From contig OY755242.1 in NCBI GenBank assembly GCA_963576725.1, forward strand, positions 66,368,238 through 66,432,237: a stretch of DNA of 64,000 nt. The letters are read 5' to 3'. Below, piece by piece: positions 47,769 to 58,689 of this stretch. The position numbers and the translations under genes were made by a program. This stretch comes from Azorinus chamasolen (taxonomy: Eukaryota; Mollusca; Bivalvia; Cardiida; Solecurtidae). The notes beneath the pieces were generated by a model, which ran no database searches, was not told the DNA's origin, and saw only the letters and a list, made by a program, of their open reading frames with translations. Position 1 is the stretch's first letter. Each line of letters begins with the position of its first letter.

Positions 47769-48098
47769 CAGTGCTCCCTCTCTACAACGACACCCTTTGG
47801 GATACGAAGATTGTATGTGTTGTTCAGAGGGGGTTGTTATAGGGAGGGAAAATCAAACATAATTAGCTTGTTTGCAGATCCCCAGATAAGGTGTATTTCG
47901 AGAAGTAAAACCGTTATGCCTCAATCAAACCCTATGTTGTGACCACTCTTTAGAATCGTCACCCTGTTTGAGTGGGCTATAAAGAAAATACGATGGAAAA
48001 AAGTTGTCTCTGGAGCCTTGTTGTTTCGGAAACAATGACATGCGTTGTTGTAAGGAGGGAATCGTTATTGAGAGGGCCGTTGTAGGGAGGGAGCACTG
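47769..48098. mobile_element. pogo/Tigger-like MITE family C, copy 2
   Basis: CAGTGCTCCCTCTCTACAAC to GGAGGGAGCACTG, inverted relative to 2130-2489. The central hairpin is partly lost, with one arm of the GACCACTCTTTAGAATCGTC palindrome remaining. Confidence 0.8.
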
Positions 48099-48990
48099 TA
48101 TGACCATTCTAAATACAATGTAAGATCTAGATACATCATCGTCTAGACAATTCTAACCCTTGTTATATACGAGAGCTATATGACTCCGGCAATACCGTTC
48201 AGTTCATAAATTGCCAGTCACATTTATAAGCGTAAGCACGTCTGTATGCACACGTTTGTTTGCAAATACATGTAGTTTACAGATCACAATATATCTAGTT
48301 CTAAAACATTATTTTGTCTTCGGTCTGCACTAAACTCTTCTACAAAACTGTAATTCCGCAACATGAAGGAGAAGCAATATTAATATCGAAATATATCTGG
48401 ATTCCCTTTCGAAATTTGTTTGGTTGGTGTTCAAATTGTCCACCTAGCTATTTCACCTGATATAACCAGAGCTACTTTCTTTCGCAAGAGATATATTAAT
48501 GGACGTTGGATGCTAAGTCTCTTGGCTTGAAGTCACTCATTCGCAAGTTACTCATTTGCAAATGTGCACATGGTTATTTTCCTCTTTCAGATGATATCTT
48601 GATATTTTTAATTATGGAGTCCATTTTATCTGAGGTTGACCGCCGATCATGGACTCTACAAATGATTGTTTACTGTCAAGTGTTGAGAATTGATTTAATA
48701 AGGTGTGCCCTTAAACCAAAGTTAATTTCCACTCGCGTGATATTTTCCAGATATGTATCACATTACCAAATTTCATCGATGCATATTATACTCCAACATA
48801 GTCCAGTTGCTTATACTATCGTCCTGCAAATGTATTTGTTACTTCGGTTCAATGCGTATTTGCTGGCTTTCTCTGTGCTCACTGTAGGTTTGCATCACAC
48901 ATACATAGGAAGTATATCACACATGAACTTCATTACAGTTTATATTCCAACGTTGAGTTTATATGTACCACTATTTAGCCTTCCCCACAT
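48099..48990. other. Unassigned stretch with a 162-codon open frame
   Basis: The plus-strand frame 48506-48994 is rich in hydrophobic residues but shows no domain, no repeat-free coding signal I can recognise and no splice context. Not called as a gene. Confidence 0.3.
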
Positions 48991-48994
48991 ATAA

Positions 48995-49045
48995 ACGGGC
49001 GACTGTTTGTTCTGTATGTTGTGTTTCCTGCATGACTCATATTTG
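48995..49045 (+). mobile_element. Short Naiad-like 3' tail N10
   Basis: ACGGGCGACTGTTTGTTCTG, GTGTTTCCTGCATGACTCAT; about 50 bp. Confidence 0.65.
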
Positions 49046-49069
49046 TTCTTTTATTATAATTAGAATATA

Positions 49070-49990
49070 AGATTCTGTCAGTATTGCATTAACAATGGAC
49101 GCAACACATTCCATGGGACACTTGTGTAATGCAGTGGGTACGGTTTCGTATTTTCTATTAGGGGTTGTAAAGATTTCACATTGCAATTGTTTCAGAATAT
49201 ACAAATTCAGCACAGGACAACAAATAGTGATGGATGATTGAGTTTGATTTTATGGTACTTACTTCCTTGTACACTCGGCCTCTTTATTTGACCTTTACTT
49301 GCTGTGGCGATGACAGACCTTTGCTTATCCCGTCACGTTGGTTGATACTGGAGCAACAATTTCTTAAACTCAATATCGGTTAAGAGATTATGGAATGGAC
49401 AAAATTGCAACTGGTTAACAACTGGAATAATTGACCGCATCTTAACAAGACTGACACCGTCAAAATACGTTAGAATACATGCAAATTAGATCTTGAGTGT
49501 CGGTCTCAACCATTTCAATCATTAATATTGGACGACTGTATCGTTACAGCTAATAAGATTAATTGAAAAACAAAATACATTTTCTTATGGTGCATGAAAC
49601 GATTGTCTGTATAGTTGAATGATATAGCACCATTATCAATGTCGCCAGTATTAAAGATTTAAAGATATTGATTATATGAGAACTTCAAATTAATTTAAAA
49701 CATATCTTTGAATACTAAACAAGTAACTATCCTAGCTGACACACACCGTTATTTCAACATTGATCCAGCTTTGATATAAACCGTGTATACTGGGTAAGCC
49801 AATATACGAACGACAATATACATGCGACATTAGTATGCATCTCCAATCGTTACTAAAAACAACCTGAAAATATGAATGAAAAGAGCTGCAATGGAACCGG
49901 GCGTTGCCTTCTTAAAGACCCATGCTTCGTTTCAATAATTTAGGCTTTAAGTGCAGGACAAACCATCCAGACCTCCGTTAAGTGGCAAGT
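49070..49990. repeat. Duplicated segment, copy 2 of 14.6-16.3 kb
   Basis: Direct match, but it lacks the Naiad tails N2 and N3 found in copy 1. ATTAACAATGGACGCAACAC corresponds to 14620; TTTGACCTTTACTTGCTGTG corresponds to 15478. Confidence 0.7.
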
Positions 49991-50214
49991 GGTGCATCGG
50001 ACAATTTGCAGTAAGACCACGGCTGTATAGTATAGATATCAATAGACGAAGAGTGATTCAGTTGGTCTAATTCAGCCCAATTTAATTTAAAAGATGTAGT
50101 ATGCTTACAAACAATAAAATAGACACATGAATAATTTTTAAATATCCATTGCTTGTTTTGTTTCCATTTCTCCATTGCGTGTTTTACAATGCACTCACTA
50201 CCACATCAGACATT

Positions 50215-50655
50215 TTCAGAATATATGTACTTCACAACAGCAGGTGTTAAGTGCTTGTGTGGCGGCCGTAAAAAGTCGCCCCGTACTTCATTCTCAGTGT
50301 TGTTATTGTTTCTGGTCCTTCGGGATCATTAGTTTAAATGTTATTAGTTTTGAAAATTGAATACTGCTTAAGCCGGTGCTAGGGGGCGTGAGTAGTGTTG
50401 CACTTTAAATTACTACTCATGAACAGACTCAATAAAACCGAGTCTGCAATTTTCTCTTTTGGCATTTCTACTTTTGCTTTCGAAGAATCAACCATTTTCA
50501 GAATATTTGAGTACATCTACTTGTTGCGACCAGAAAATCTAACAACACTGAGAATGAAGTACGGGGCGACTTTTTACGGCCGCCACACAAGCACTTAACA
50601 CCTGCTGTTGTGAAGTACATATATTCTGAAAATGGTCGATTCTTCGAAAGCAAAA
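50215..50655. repeat. Modular repeat D: beta-alpha-inverted beta
   Basis: Beta (50225-50310), alpha (50311-50505) and beta in reverse orientation (50530-50625). The two beta copies form inverted repeats around the alpha, giving a potential large stem-loop. Confidence 0.78.
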
Positions 50656-50689
50656 GTAGAAGTTCATCAGCTTAACATCGGGACCAAGC

Positions 50690-50860
50690 AGGTCTACCCG
50701 AGCTCGAGTCTTATATCTTTAGTTTTTGTTATCGATATCATGAAAATATTAAATGTTAATTCAGAAAATGAAGGTTTGTTTTCGATTTCCGTAAAAACTT
50801 TATATTTATCATCACATAATTTAGAAAGATACATAAATGCAACATGGTTGCTATTGAAGA
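50690..50860 (+). pseudogene. LINE relic, short
   Basis: LVFVIDIMKILNVNSENEGL with FSISVKTLYLLS, the same region as the LINE relic at 19236-19330. Truncated on both sides. Confidence 0.6.
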
Positions 50861-50927
50861 CGATTATTACTTCCTGGGTATGTCCAAAATGCAGAGAACT
50901 CAAACAAAAGTACTTTAAACCACAGAT

Positions 50928-51242
50928 GTTTGTCGTGTGCTACCCCCTACCCGCCCATCTGCTACCCCCCCCCCCCTCTGCAACCTCACAGAACGATATT
51001 GGTCAAAATAATTTCAAACATGTCAAAATATTGTCAAAATACCATAACACGAAATTTTGAAGTAAACTGAAAAAAAAATCACATCAATATAATATATTAT
51101 TTTTTTCAGTTTACTTCAAAATTTCGTGTTATGGTATTTTGACAATATTTTGACATGTTTGAGATTATTTTGACCAATATCTTTCTGTGATGTTGCAGAG
51201 AGGGGTAGCAGATGGGCGGGTAGGGGGTAGCACACGACAAAC
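50928..51242. mobile_element. Long foldback element
   Basis: A 315-bp near-perfect inverted repeat: arms of about 150 bp (GTTTGTCGTGTGCTACCCCC and complement) around an AT-rich centre near 51080. The paralogous site at 20805-20830 lacks it. TACTTTAAACCACAG on the left and TGCTTTAAACCATAG on the right look like a long target duplication. No coding. Confidence 0.85.
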
Positions 51243-51645
51243 ACCTGTGCTTTAAACCATAGTTCTACATCTGGGCAACTGTCAATATGTGTTCTACTCT
51301 CACGTCAACAGACTCCAAATCTGCAATCAAAAACGTGTTTTTTTTTATTTTGTACATTTGAATTAAGATAAAAAAAAAATTGGATGATGCAATTTTCTTA
51401 CCGGCAATCTACATGTATATAGAAAAGTATGGGGAGTCGTTCCTGTCCCCTTTCTATGTAAACCATGTATCACATAAGTAATGTATAATTATCATGTACT
51501 ATCAAACTTTCACCAATTCGATATTGGCTATACATGTTTGTTTGCTTTATGCAATTTAATGCTGTGTTATGTTAATTAGTCTGCCACTAGATCACTAGAA
51601 CATCAACAACATCTCGTTCTCAAAAGGAATATGGTTCTGTAATAA

Positions 51646-51745
51646 TACCTTGTTATTATTATTATTATTATTATACCACATTTATATAGCGCTCTTTTCA
51701 TACAGGATATGTGCGTTCAAAAGCGCTTCACAAAGATACATTTTC
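51646..51745. repeat. (ATT)n-linked TATAGCGC repeat, copy 2
   Basis: TTATTATTATTATACCACAT, TTATATAGCGCTCTTTTCAT, AAAAGCGCTTCACA; same as 5258-5340. Confidence 0.5.
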
Positions 51746-51829
51746 TGTACAATAATGCGTAAATTACAGAACATTTAAAATAAAATATATGTAATACTTA
51801 TATATAGATAAGAATGGACTTCTAGGGAA

Positions 51830-52345
51830 TCCCCTTGCTGTTGAACGTGTGGGTGTTGTGGGATTCCGCTGTCCAGATGTTGCGGTGGCCGAGGGAGTGC
51901 TGTTGTCAAACGGGGCATCCCTATATGCTTGGTACCTCTGGTAACTCCAGTTCCAATGCCGGAGGGAGCACCGTAGTGGAACAGGGCATCCCTCTACGGT
52001 ATAATTCCGCGCTGGTACATTGGGAGTCTTGCTGGCATGACCTGCTACCCTGCCCTTAACCAGTGCCAGGGATTCCTGTTAAGCTGACCCAGTTTCCGTA
52101 TTTTTGCTTACCAGTGAACTGGGTCGTGTAATATATGGGCAGCGGGCAAATTAAGCCTGTACGGTCTAATGCAGCATCGCGTGTCTCAGTCAGTCTCGAT
52201 TTGTCCGATGTGATTCCTTTGCCATTGCAGCCGGTGGGATATGTTGCAGGAACAGTATACGGGATACCTTCTTTAGCTCTACTTTGGCTGGGCTTTTTGG
52301 ATTATATGTTTGACGAACCTAAATATCAACCGGGGTTATAACGAA
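51830..52345. other. GC-richer island of unknown nature
   Basis: About 500 bp clearly richer in G and C than its surroundings and absent from the paralogous block at 21.4-21.8 kb. It has two short plus-strand frames: 51835-52059 and 52135-52341 (68 residues, containing SVSLDLSDVIPLPLQPVGYV and YGIPSLALLWLGFLDYMFDE). No family recognised; possibly a fragment of an inserted gene or retroelement. Confidence 0.35.
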
Positions 52346-53354
52346 ACCCGATATTACAAAACTTTTCTACTGGACATAGAGGTTATTTATATGTAAACAC
52401 TTAAGTATAGTTGAAATATGTCAAGCCATGCAGCAATCTATCGGTTACAGGAGGATGAAAATCAACAAAATAAAACTATATTCAAATTACAAATCACAAA
52501 GGTTATAAATATACAGTGGTAGTAATGTCGTTATCCCAAGAACTGCAAACAAAGTACGTGCAGTATCTAGGCGAATGCATGATAGATGAAGTTGTGTCTG
52601 TTTAATACACGAAACGCTACTTGACCAATGAGCATCAGGTATAAGCTTTCGTCACAAATAGCATATGTAGCATATGATTGGACGAAGGCGCTGGATAAAA
52701 TAGCAGAAATACGCTCGCAGCAGCGAGTAAACAGGGTTACCGCAGAAATGTTCCCACTTTTGCCAGAGTATTTAGTCTTATTACAAAACTTTTATACTGG
52801 ACATAGATTTGAGCTTACTATTAAACTATTTTTAGGAAGCAGTGACTGTTGAATATGGAGCTTTTGAAATCCTTTGTAATCTATCGGCTAAGTAATATTC
52901 CAGAATGCAGTTTCAATTTTGGACAATTGGATATGGCATCATCGAGTTCTACAAACAGACATTTGAAATGTCCTATAATACGGTTATTTTATATTTTGTA
53001 TGTATTGTTTTGTTGTGCATGTGTTTGAATGTGACTATTGCGAAAGTGCACGTACATAAATTTCAAACATGTAATGGAATAATTATAAAAATACGAATGT
53101 ATTTATTGATTTTCCGCATGAATGGTATGTTTTGTTATTACATGTATTAGTATATGTTAAATTCCAAGGTGATAATTGAAACAGCGTCTGAGCCAAGATT
53201 TCATAAACGGACGGTATGAAATGGATTCAATCACTACCATACAGTTGTCTTAATTAGATTGTATTTCAAAGTGTGTTTGTATTTCATTAATTATTTAAGA
53301 AATCAGTCGTACATTGTCACAGAATCACCATCAATCATGCTCTGTTAAAAGTAT

Positions 53355-53630
53355 ATATACATGCATATAAAAGACACAGAGAGACGCACCAAGACATAAC
53401 GAACAAACAATAGGGGGAAGACGGAAGTACCGCCTTGGAACGGCCAGTGATAATAGTCACTGGGCGGTTAAATCGGGTATGGGCGCCCAACCTCACACTT
53501 ATTCCATCCCCACCCTAAAAAAACAGTGTAAATAACCACACCCATAGTGTACTCAATGGTTGAGCTGCAAACAGAGTAACTGTAGAAAAGTAATAAAGGG
53601 TTCGACAAAAATGAGATCGTCCAAATCGCC
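53355..53630 (-). mobile_element. Naiad-like 3' tail N11
   Basis: Complement of the tail: AATAGGGGGAAGACGGAAGT, CCGCCTTGGAACGGCCAGTG, GGGCGCCCAACCTCACACTT, then 3' UTR to about 53630. Confidence 0.75.
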
Positions 53631-53869
53631 CCAGTAAGGTTTTCATCAAGACATGGATTCAATGTTATAAAACGTCTCAGTCTGAAATCATTCTCATGTA
53701 TCTGATTGGTCCGAGTTTTGGCATGCTCAGAATCTGAACAATCAGATCCTTGAGAAGGATTTCAGATTCATGCAAAAGGTTTTATAACCTCGGGGCATGA
53801 ATTCTAACCGTCAGTGTTCGCTCATTGTATTTTCATAGTTGATTTTTAATAACGGTTTCTAATAAAAGT

Positions 53870-54070
53870 TTTCTAATATTGTTTTTATTATTAGAATGGC
53901 GCACGCCTTTTGGTGTGTTTCCTCCTCTTGCTCCTCTTCCTCTTCTTCCGCTGCATTTGGTTCATACAGGCTTGGTTTGTTTCTCTTCAAAGGGTGGCGT
54001 CTGTCTGACTTATCTTCCTCGAAGACGCCCCTCCACTAAGAGCTTTGTTTTAGAATGTAAGTGGTAAGTG
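53870..54070. other. CT-rich insert, unassigned
   Basis: A CT-rich stretch (TCCTCTTGCTCCTCTTCCTC) with a short frame ending in RRRPSTKSFVLECKW beside GTAAGTGG. Not in the 22-23 kb duplicate. No gene is supported. Confidence 0.3.
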
Positions 54071-54834
54071 TGATTTGTTTTTAATCAAAACCCTTTTCTG
54101 AAACTTGAACTGAAACATATTTGTAATTAAACATTCAAGTACATTTTTTAATTTTATCATGGTAGATCTGTTAACCGATTTCCAGATTATTTACATTTGT
54201 TGGAAAACGGTGGTGCTTACCCAACAACCGTTTGCAATTTTCTCTTTTTACATTTCTAATTTTGCTTTCGAAGGATCTCCCGTTTTCAGAATATATTTAC
54301 CTTATATAAAGACATTAAAACAAGCTTGTTTTCTTTTTCACAACAGAAAAAGTTGTTGAACAACATGTATGTTCGCATACTTCAGACACCATTCACCACT
54401 TAACTTTAAAGTTTCTAGTAAATATCTCCCATAATTATCTAATAAACGGAAAGTAGAATGTGTTCATGAAAACCTGAAACATTGCTTCAAAACTTTCTTG
54501 TTTACATATCTAAAATGGATAACTTGTTCTATGTCCTTGCACATTAATCGGTCACTGCCGCAGTCATCCAAATACAAGTTTATATTGTCAGGTATGTAAC
54601 ATGAAACTTTTCTAGTCAATTAATAATTACATGATTCGTGAGAAATAACTACATGTACTTAAGATAAATTCCGTTTAAGCAGTATCATGCCTAAGTTCGT
54701 GTCAACATATTTATCTGGTTATCATTCCACTTTTGAGAAAGTGCAGATACTAATTAAGGAACTCACTCATATGTCATATGATATGGATCTACACCGTTTG
54801 CCCATCCATGGAGATAGGGGGTAAATGGGTAAAA

Positions 54835-55125
54835 TGAATGGAGAGGGGATACGTTTATTTACACTGTTTGTCTTGAACTGTTTGTGGGGATGGAATAAGT
54901 GTGAGGTTGAGCGCCCCCAAACTGGCTGACCCTCCCCCCCCCAGTGACCGTTCCGAGGCGGTACTTCCATCTTCCCCCTATTGTATGTTTGTTTTGTCTT
55001 TGTGCTTCTCTTTTATGTTTTTGATAGTTATGTGCATTTGCTGTATTGTCTTGTGTTGCTGTTCGGTCGGCTGTTTGTTCTGTATGTGGTGTTTCCCGCA
55101 GGACTCATATTTGTACTTTGCTTAA
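54835..55125 (+). mobile_element. Naiad-like 3' tail N12
   Basis: GAGGGGATACGTTTATTTAC, GGTTGAGCGCCCCCAAACTG, AGGCGGTACTTCCATCTTCC, GTGGTGTTTCCCGCAGGACT. Confidence 0.78.
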
Positions 55126-55461
55126 AATTCATATTGTTTTTTCGAAATCTCGAACTCGGATAACCCGAACTTCGGGATAATTCGAACTAAGAGTTCGGTC
55201 CTTCCGAAATTTACAATACAGAATCGCTCTAAAATGTATCACTATACATATCTAAAAACACATGTGACAGCTTTAGGCAGGTCGAAAGTAATGCTGAAAG
55301 CTCCTACTTTAGACCTGTATTAAGCTGTGAAATTTAGTAATTGTTCTGGTTGAAAATCTGATTGCTCTGTTATCTCGAAGTAATACGCATGCTGCCTTGA
55401 AGTTCGATATATCAAAACTCAACTGTAGTTGCTTAAAATACACAGTTTCTAAATATTTACC

Positions 55462-56831
55462 AGTGTTATTACATATTTTGTAGTCCTATTCCTTGCGACT
55501 ATAGTCTGCACAGGCGTACTAGAGAATGCTGAAATAGAAGTAATAGAAACATGTTATGTGTACCACCATAACTGTACATCTCGTAAGTATACTTTACAGC
55601 GTAATATGTTGACCTTTGATAGACCCGATAACTTGAAACAAGATCATCATCGTCATAAATAATTCAAGTTATGCCTGTCTAAGAGTCTTCGAAATACTAA
55701 GTGCCTATAAGTCAGGTATGAATAACTGGTGTTTCCTGCATGACTTAAACATATATTTCATTATGATATCATAACCACTTTCCTCTAAAATTATAGTGAT
55801 CATATACTAACACGACGAAATAACTGTACATTTGGTCTGGGGGACTTTTAATATATGTGAAGGACGATGGTGTGAAAAGTAAAAGTTGCAGAATTGTAAT
55901 GTTAGTAATTGTCGTTTTTCAATCGAATTTCTCCATCAATGGTGATAAAATCGTAAGTGTAACCTTTGAAACGACAAAGTTATTCCAAAAATAAAAATGT
56001 ACAGTTTCTTTATCGTGTTGATCCGTAATCGAGGAGGTCATAACAGATACTGATATTTTGTCACGGAACTTGACACACATTCAATGTAAAAATTATTAAT
56101 TCACAATTAAAAATACACTATCGTGTAGGCAATACAATTTTGCGCATTTTGATACTAAATTTGTCTATGGTTTGTTTGTACTTATAAGTATAACAAAAGT
56201 CACTCCAACCAAATGTATAGTTTCTATATCGTCTTAGAATAGCACAGATCTATAGATAAAGGTAGGAAATAATCCAAATACTAATTTAACTCGTCGTTTC
56301 TTAACAAAACCCTAAATTGTGGCCACCTTTTAGTATGTTCTCGAATCTACTCTTAACCCTTTCTCCAACAGATCCTACCTCTTTATATCTACCGAAACGG
56401 AGCATTAACTAGAGTAAAGAAATGTTTTTAGAATTGTGTAGTGTTGAAACCATTGTGATAAATAGAGCTTTTGTTCCTATGGAGCAATTGTTTTATTTAG
56501 CACAATGGTTTCAGACAGTGACGTTTACAGAGGGGTCAAAAGGCGTCAATATGACGGAATGAGTTAAATATATATTAATTTACGCATCTTATCTATTTCT
56601 CTGATACAGTATGTACAAAAGTGCCTTCATAATCATAGGTAATCATACATACTCGTACATTACAATATCAGTTCATACGATTACTAGTATTGATATTTTT
56701 CCATTTCAGTTGTAACTTTTTGTGGGTACGCGGACGACGACTGTTCGCAAATACAGTGTGTAGATGAAAGACGTGGACTGCGGCGCAGGTACCTTGACAG
56801 AGATTGTGTATGTTGCAATATAATATCTTAA
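55462..56831 (+). pseudogene. Gene C: secreted cysteine-rich peptide, start codon lost
   Basis: Exon 1 is 55462-55582 and exon 2 is 56710-56831, with a phase-1 GT-AG intron; about 80 residues. Where genes A and B read ACCATGG, this copy reads ACCAGTG, and a TAA lies four codons upstream in frame, so no ATG start exists. The rest is open: VITYFVVLFLATIVCTG signal core, then Cys in ETC, HNC, TFC, DDC, IQC and a terminal DCVCC. A basic stretch RRGLRRR precedes the last cluster. Stop TAA is followed by AAATAAATAA. Either a recent pseudogene or a gene using an unseen upstream exon; the conserved splice sites and open frame suggest recent loss. Confidence 0.65.
56353..56567. mobile_element. piggyBac-like MITE family B, complete copy 4
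   Basis: TTAA on both sides; ends CCCTTTCTCC and GGAATGAG; 215 bp. It lies in the intron of gene C, about 140 bp before exon 2. In the gene B block the family B copy lies at 24251, downstream of exon 2, so the two insertions are independent. Confidence 0.78.
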
Positions 56832-57584
56832 ACAAATAAATAACCAAGAACACTTATACATGTCTTATGTTAGACTTCATCCAACTATCCCATTTTTATT
56901 ATTTAGCGTGTTGCCGGCTGAAACATCAGATGTCGAGCAAATGTTGGTCATCCAGATATTGATTCTGAGAACAGGTTTTATACCTTGAATTTAAACTATA
57001 GATGTAAGTTTTTTCAACAGGATAAAGTTTAATATAAAATGACATGATGAAACCTTATCAATGCTTGTACTGGTTGCACGATGTGATTGTGTATGACTTG
57101 TTGCCATAAAACTAAAGATGTATATGTTAACGTTTGTGATTATTCAGGCATCAGTATCACCTGATGCTTTTAATGGATGGCTGGATCAGTTGATTCTCGT
57201 TGTCGATTCTCATCAGTGCGATGACAGTGATGATCCGATAGCTTCCTTTTATCTGATAAGTACTTCTATTTGCTAAACCAGTTCAGAATACACGGCAGTC
57301 AATTTCGCAACCTTTCGGAAATAAAGGCAACTATGGAGGCCTAATTAGGTAGTAGTGTGCATTTGTTTAGCGTTAACAAGAATCGCAATAGTTTGGAGAT
57401 ACTTAGAGTGCAGATAGCTTGCATTAAGTCAAAATTGAATAGTCTCGATATTGAGTGACGGTAATTGAAAAATAGTTTGTGGACAATACTTTCTAGTATA
57501 TCGCATTATACTTCATGTACAAATATTGTAGTTTTATGTACCTGCCACAGAGCAACGGCTAAATGTGCGTACTCAGATATTAAA

Positions 57585-57690
57585 AACGTCAATTCTCCAC
57601 CAAACCCTATGTTGTGGCCACTCTTTGGAATTGTCTCTTCGATAAACCTCTTCGAGACGATTCTAAAGAGTGGTCATAAAATGTTTTAAT
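57585..57690. repeat. Hairpin element (GACCACTCTTTAGAA), copy 2
   Basis: CAATTCTCCACCAAACCCTA, GGCCACTCTTTGGAATTGTC and the return arm GACGATTCTAAAGAGTGGTC. Confidence 0.65.
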
Positions 57691-57884
57691 GGAGAAATAG
57701 AGGCATTATTCTTGAAAACGTTTTATTTACGCATCTTATCTGGACCTTTGATACATATGGAAAAACTGCCTGATATGACACAAATCCATTACCGGCGATT
57801 AAACACTGAGATTAATGGCATTTTTTCTGATTTTGTCGCTAAATCTGTCATACTAGTGAAAACTAAATTCCCTCAATATATCAT

Positions 57885-58200
57885 GAAAGTGGAAGATCCT
57901 TCTTAAGCAAAAGAAGCAATGCAAAAAGAGAAAATGCAGGTTCATTTTTATTGAGGCTATTCATGAGTAGTAATTAAAAACGCAACAATACTCACGCCCC
58001 CTAGCAGTATTCAATTGTTAAAAATAATAACGCCAAAACTAATTATCCCGAAGGGCCAGAAATATAACGACACTGAGAATGAAGTACGGGGCGACTTTTT
58101 ACGACCGCCACACAATCACTTAACACCTGATGTTGAAAAGTAATTGTATCCTGAAAGTGGGAGATCCCTCGAAAACAAAAGTAGCAATGCAAAAACAAAT
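57885..58200. repeat. Modular repeat D: alpha-beta-alpha
   Basis: GTGGAAGATCCTTCTTAAGC ... CTCACGCCCCCTAGCAGTAT ... CGAAGGGCCAGAAATATAAC ... GAAGTACGGGGCGACTTTTT ... CTGAAAGTGGGAGATCCCTC. Interrupted at about 58205 by a Naiad tail. Confidence 0.72.
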
Positions 58201-58204
58201 TGCA

Positions 58205-58425
58205 GACTCTATGAGGTTGGGCGCCCATAAACCGGTTTAACCCCCAGTGACTTTTGTAACTGACCGTTCCAAGGCGGTACTTCCATCTTCCCCCTTATTG
58301 TATGTTTGTTTTGTCTTTGTGTGTCTCTTGATACAAAAATGTATGTACATTTGCTGTTTCCTTGTGTTGCTGTACGGGCGATTGTTTGTTCTGTATGTGG
58401 TGTTTCCTGCATGACTCATTTTTTT
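58205..58425 (+). mobile_element. Naiad-like 3' tail N13 inside repeat D
   Basis: GAGGTTGGGCGCCCATAAAC to GTGTTTCCTGCATGACTCAT. The alpha module resumes after it with TTATTGAGTCTGCTCATGAG, so this tail is younger than the repeat D copy. Confidence 0.8.
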
Positions 58426-58429
58426 TATT

Positions 58430-58620
58430 GAGTCTGCTCATGAGTAGTAATTAAAAGTGCAAAATTACTCACGCCCCTAGCGCCGGCTTAAGCAGTATTC
58501 ATGGTTCAAAACTAATAACATAAAAACTAATGACCCCGAAGGGCCGGAAATTATAACAACACTGAGAATGAAGTACGGGGCGACTTTATACGACCGCAAC
58601 ACAAGCACTTAACACCTGCA
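58430..58620. repeat. Modular repeat D: rest of alpha plus beta
   Basis: Continuation of the element split by N13 (ACTCACGCCCCTAGCGCCGG, GAAGTACGGGGCGACTTTAT, AAGCACTTAACACCTGC). Confidence 0.72.
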
Positions 58621-58689
58621 TCTAAACTGGAAGTTTATAACATAACAATTTAGATAGTTTAGGTCGATGGCTGCATAATGCAGGGTGAA

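Larger units (their letters stand above)
50850..57950. repeat. Segmental duplication block containing gene C
   Basis: Collinear with 20740-25600 (landmarks given there). Extra material here includes the foldback element at 50928, the GC-rich island near 51830, Naiad tails at 53.36 and 54.83 kb and insertions near 53.9 kb. Confidence 0.8.

Noticed and set aside
48506..48994. 162-codon frame as a host membrane protein
   Set aside because: Hydrophobic composition is what AT-rich random sequence gives; no domain, exon boundary or duplicate conservation seen.
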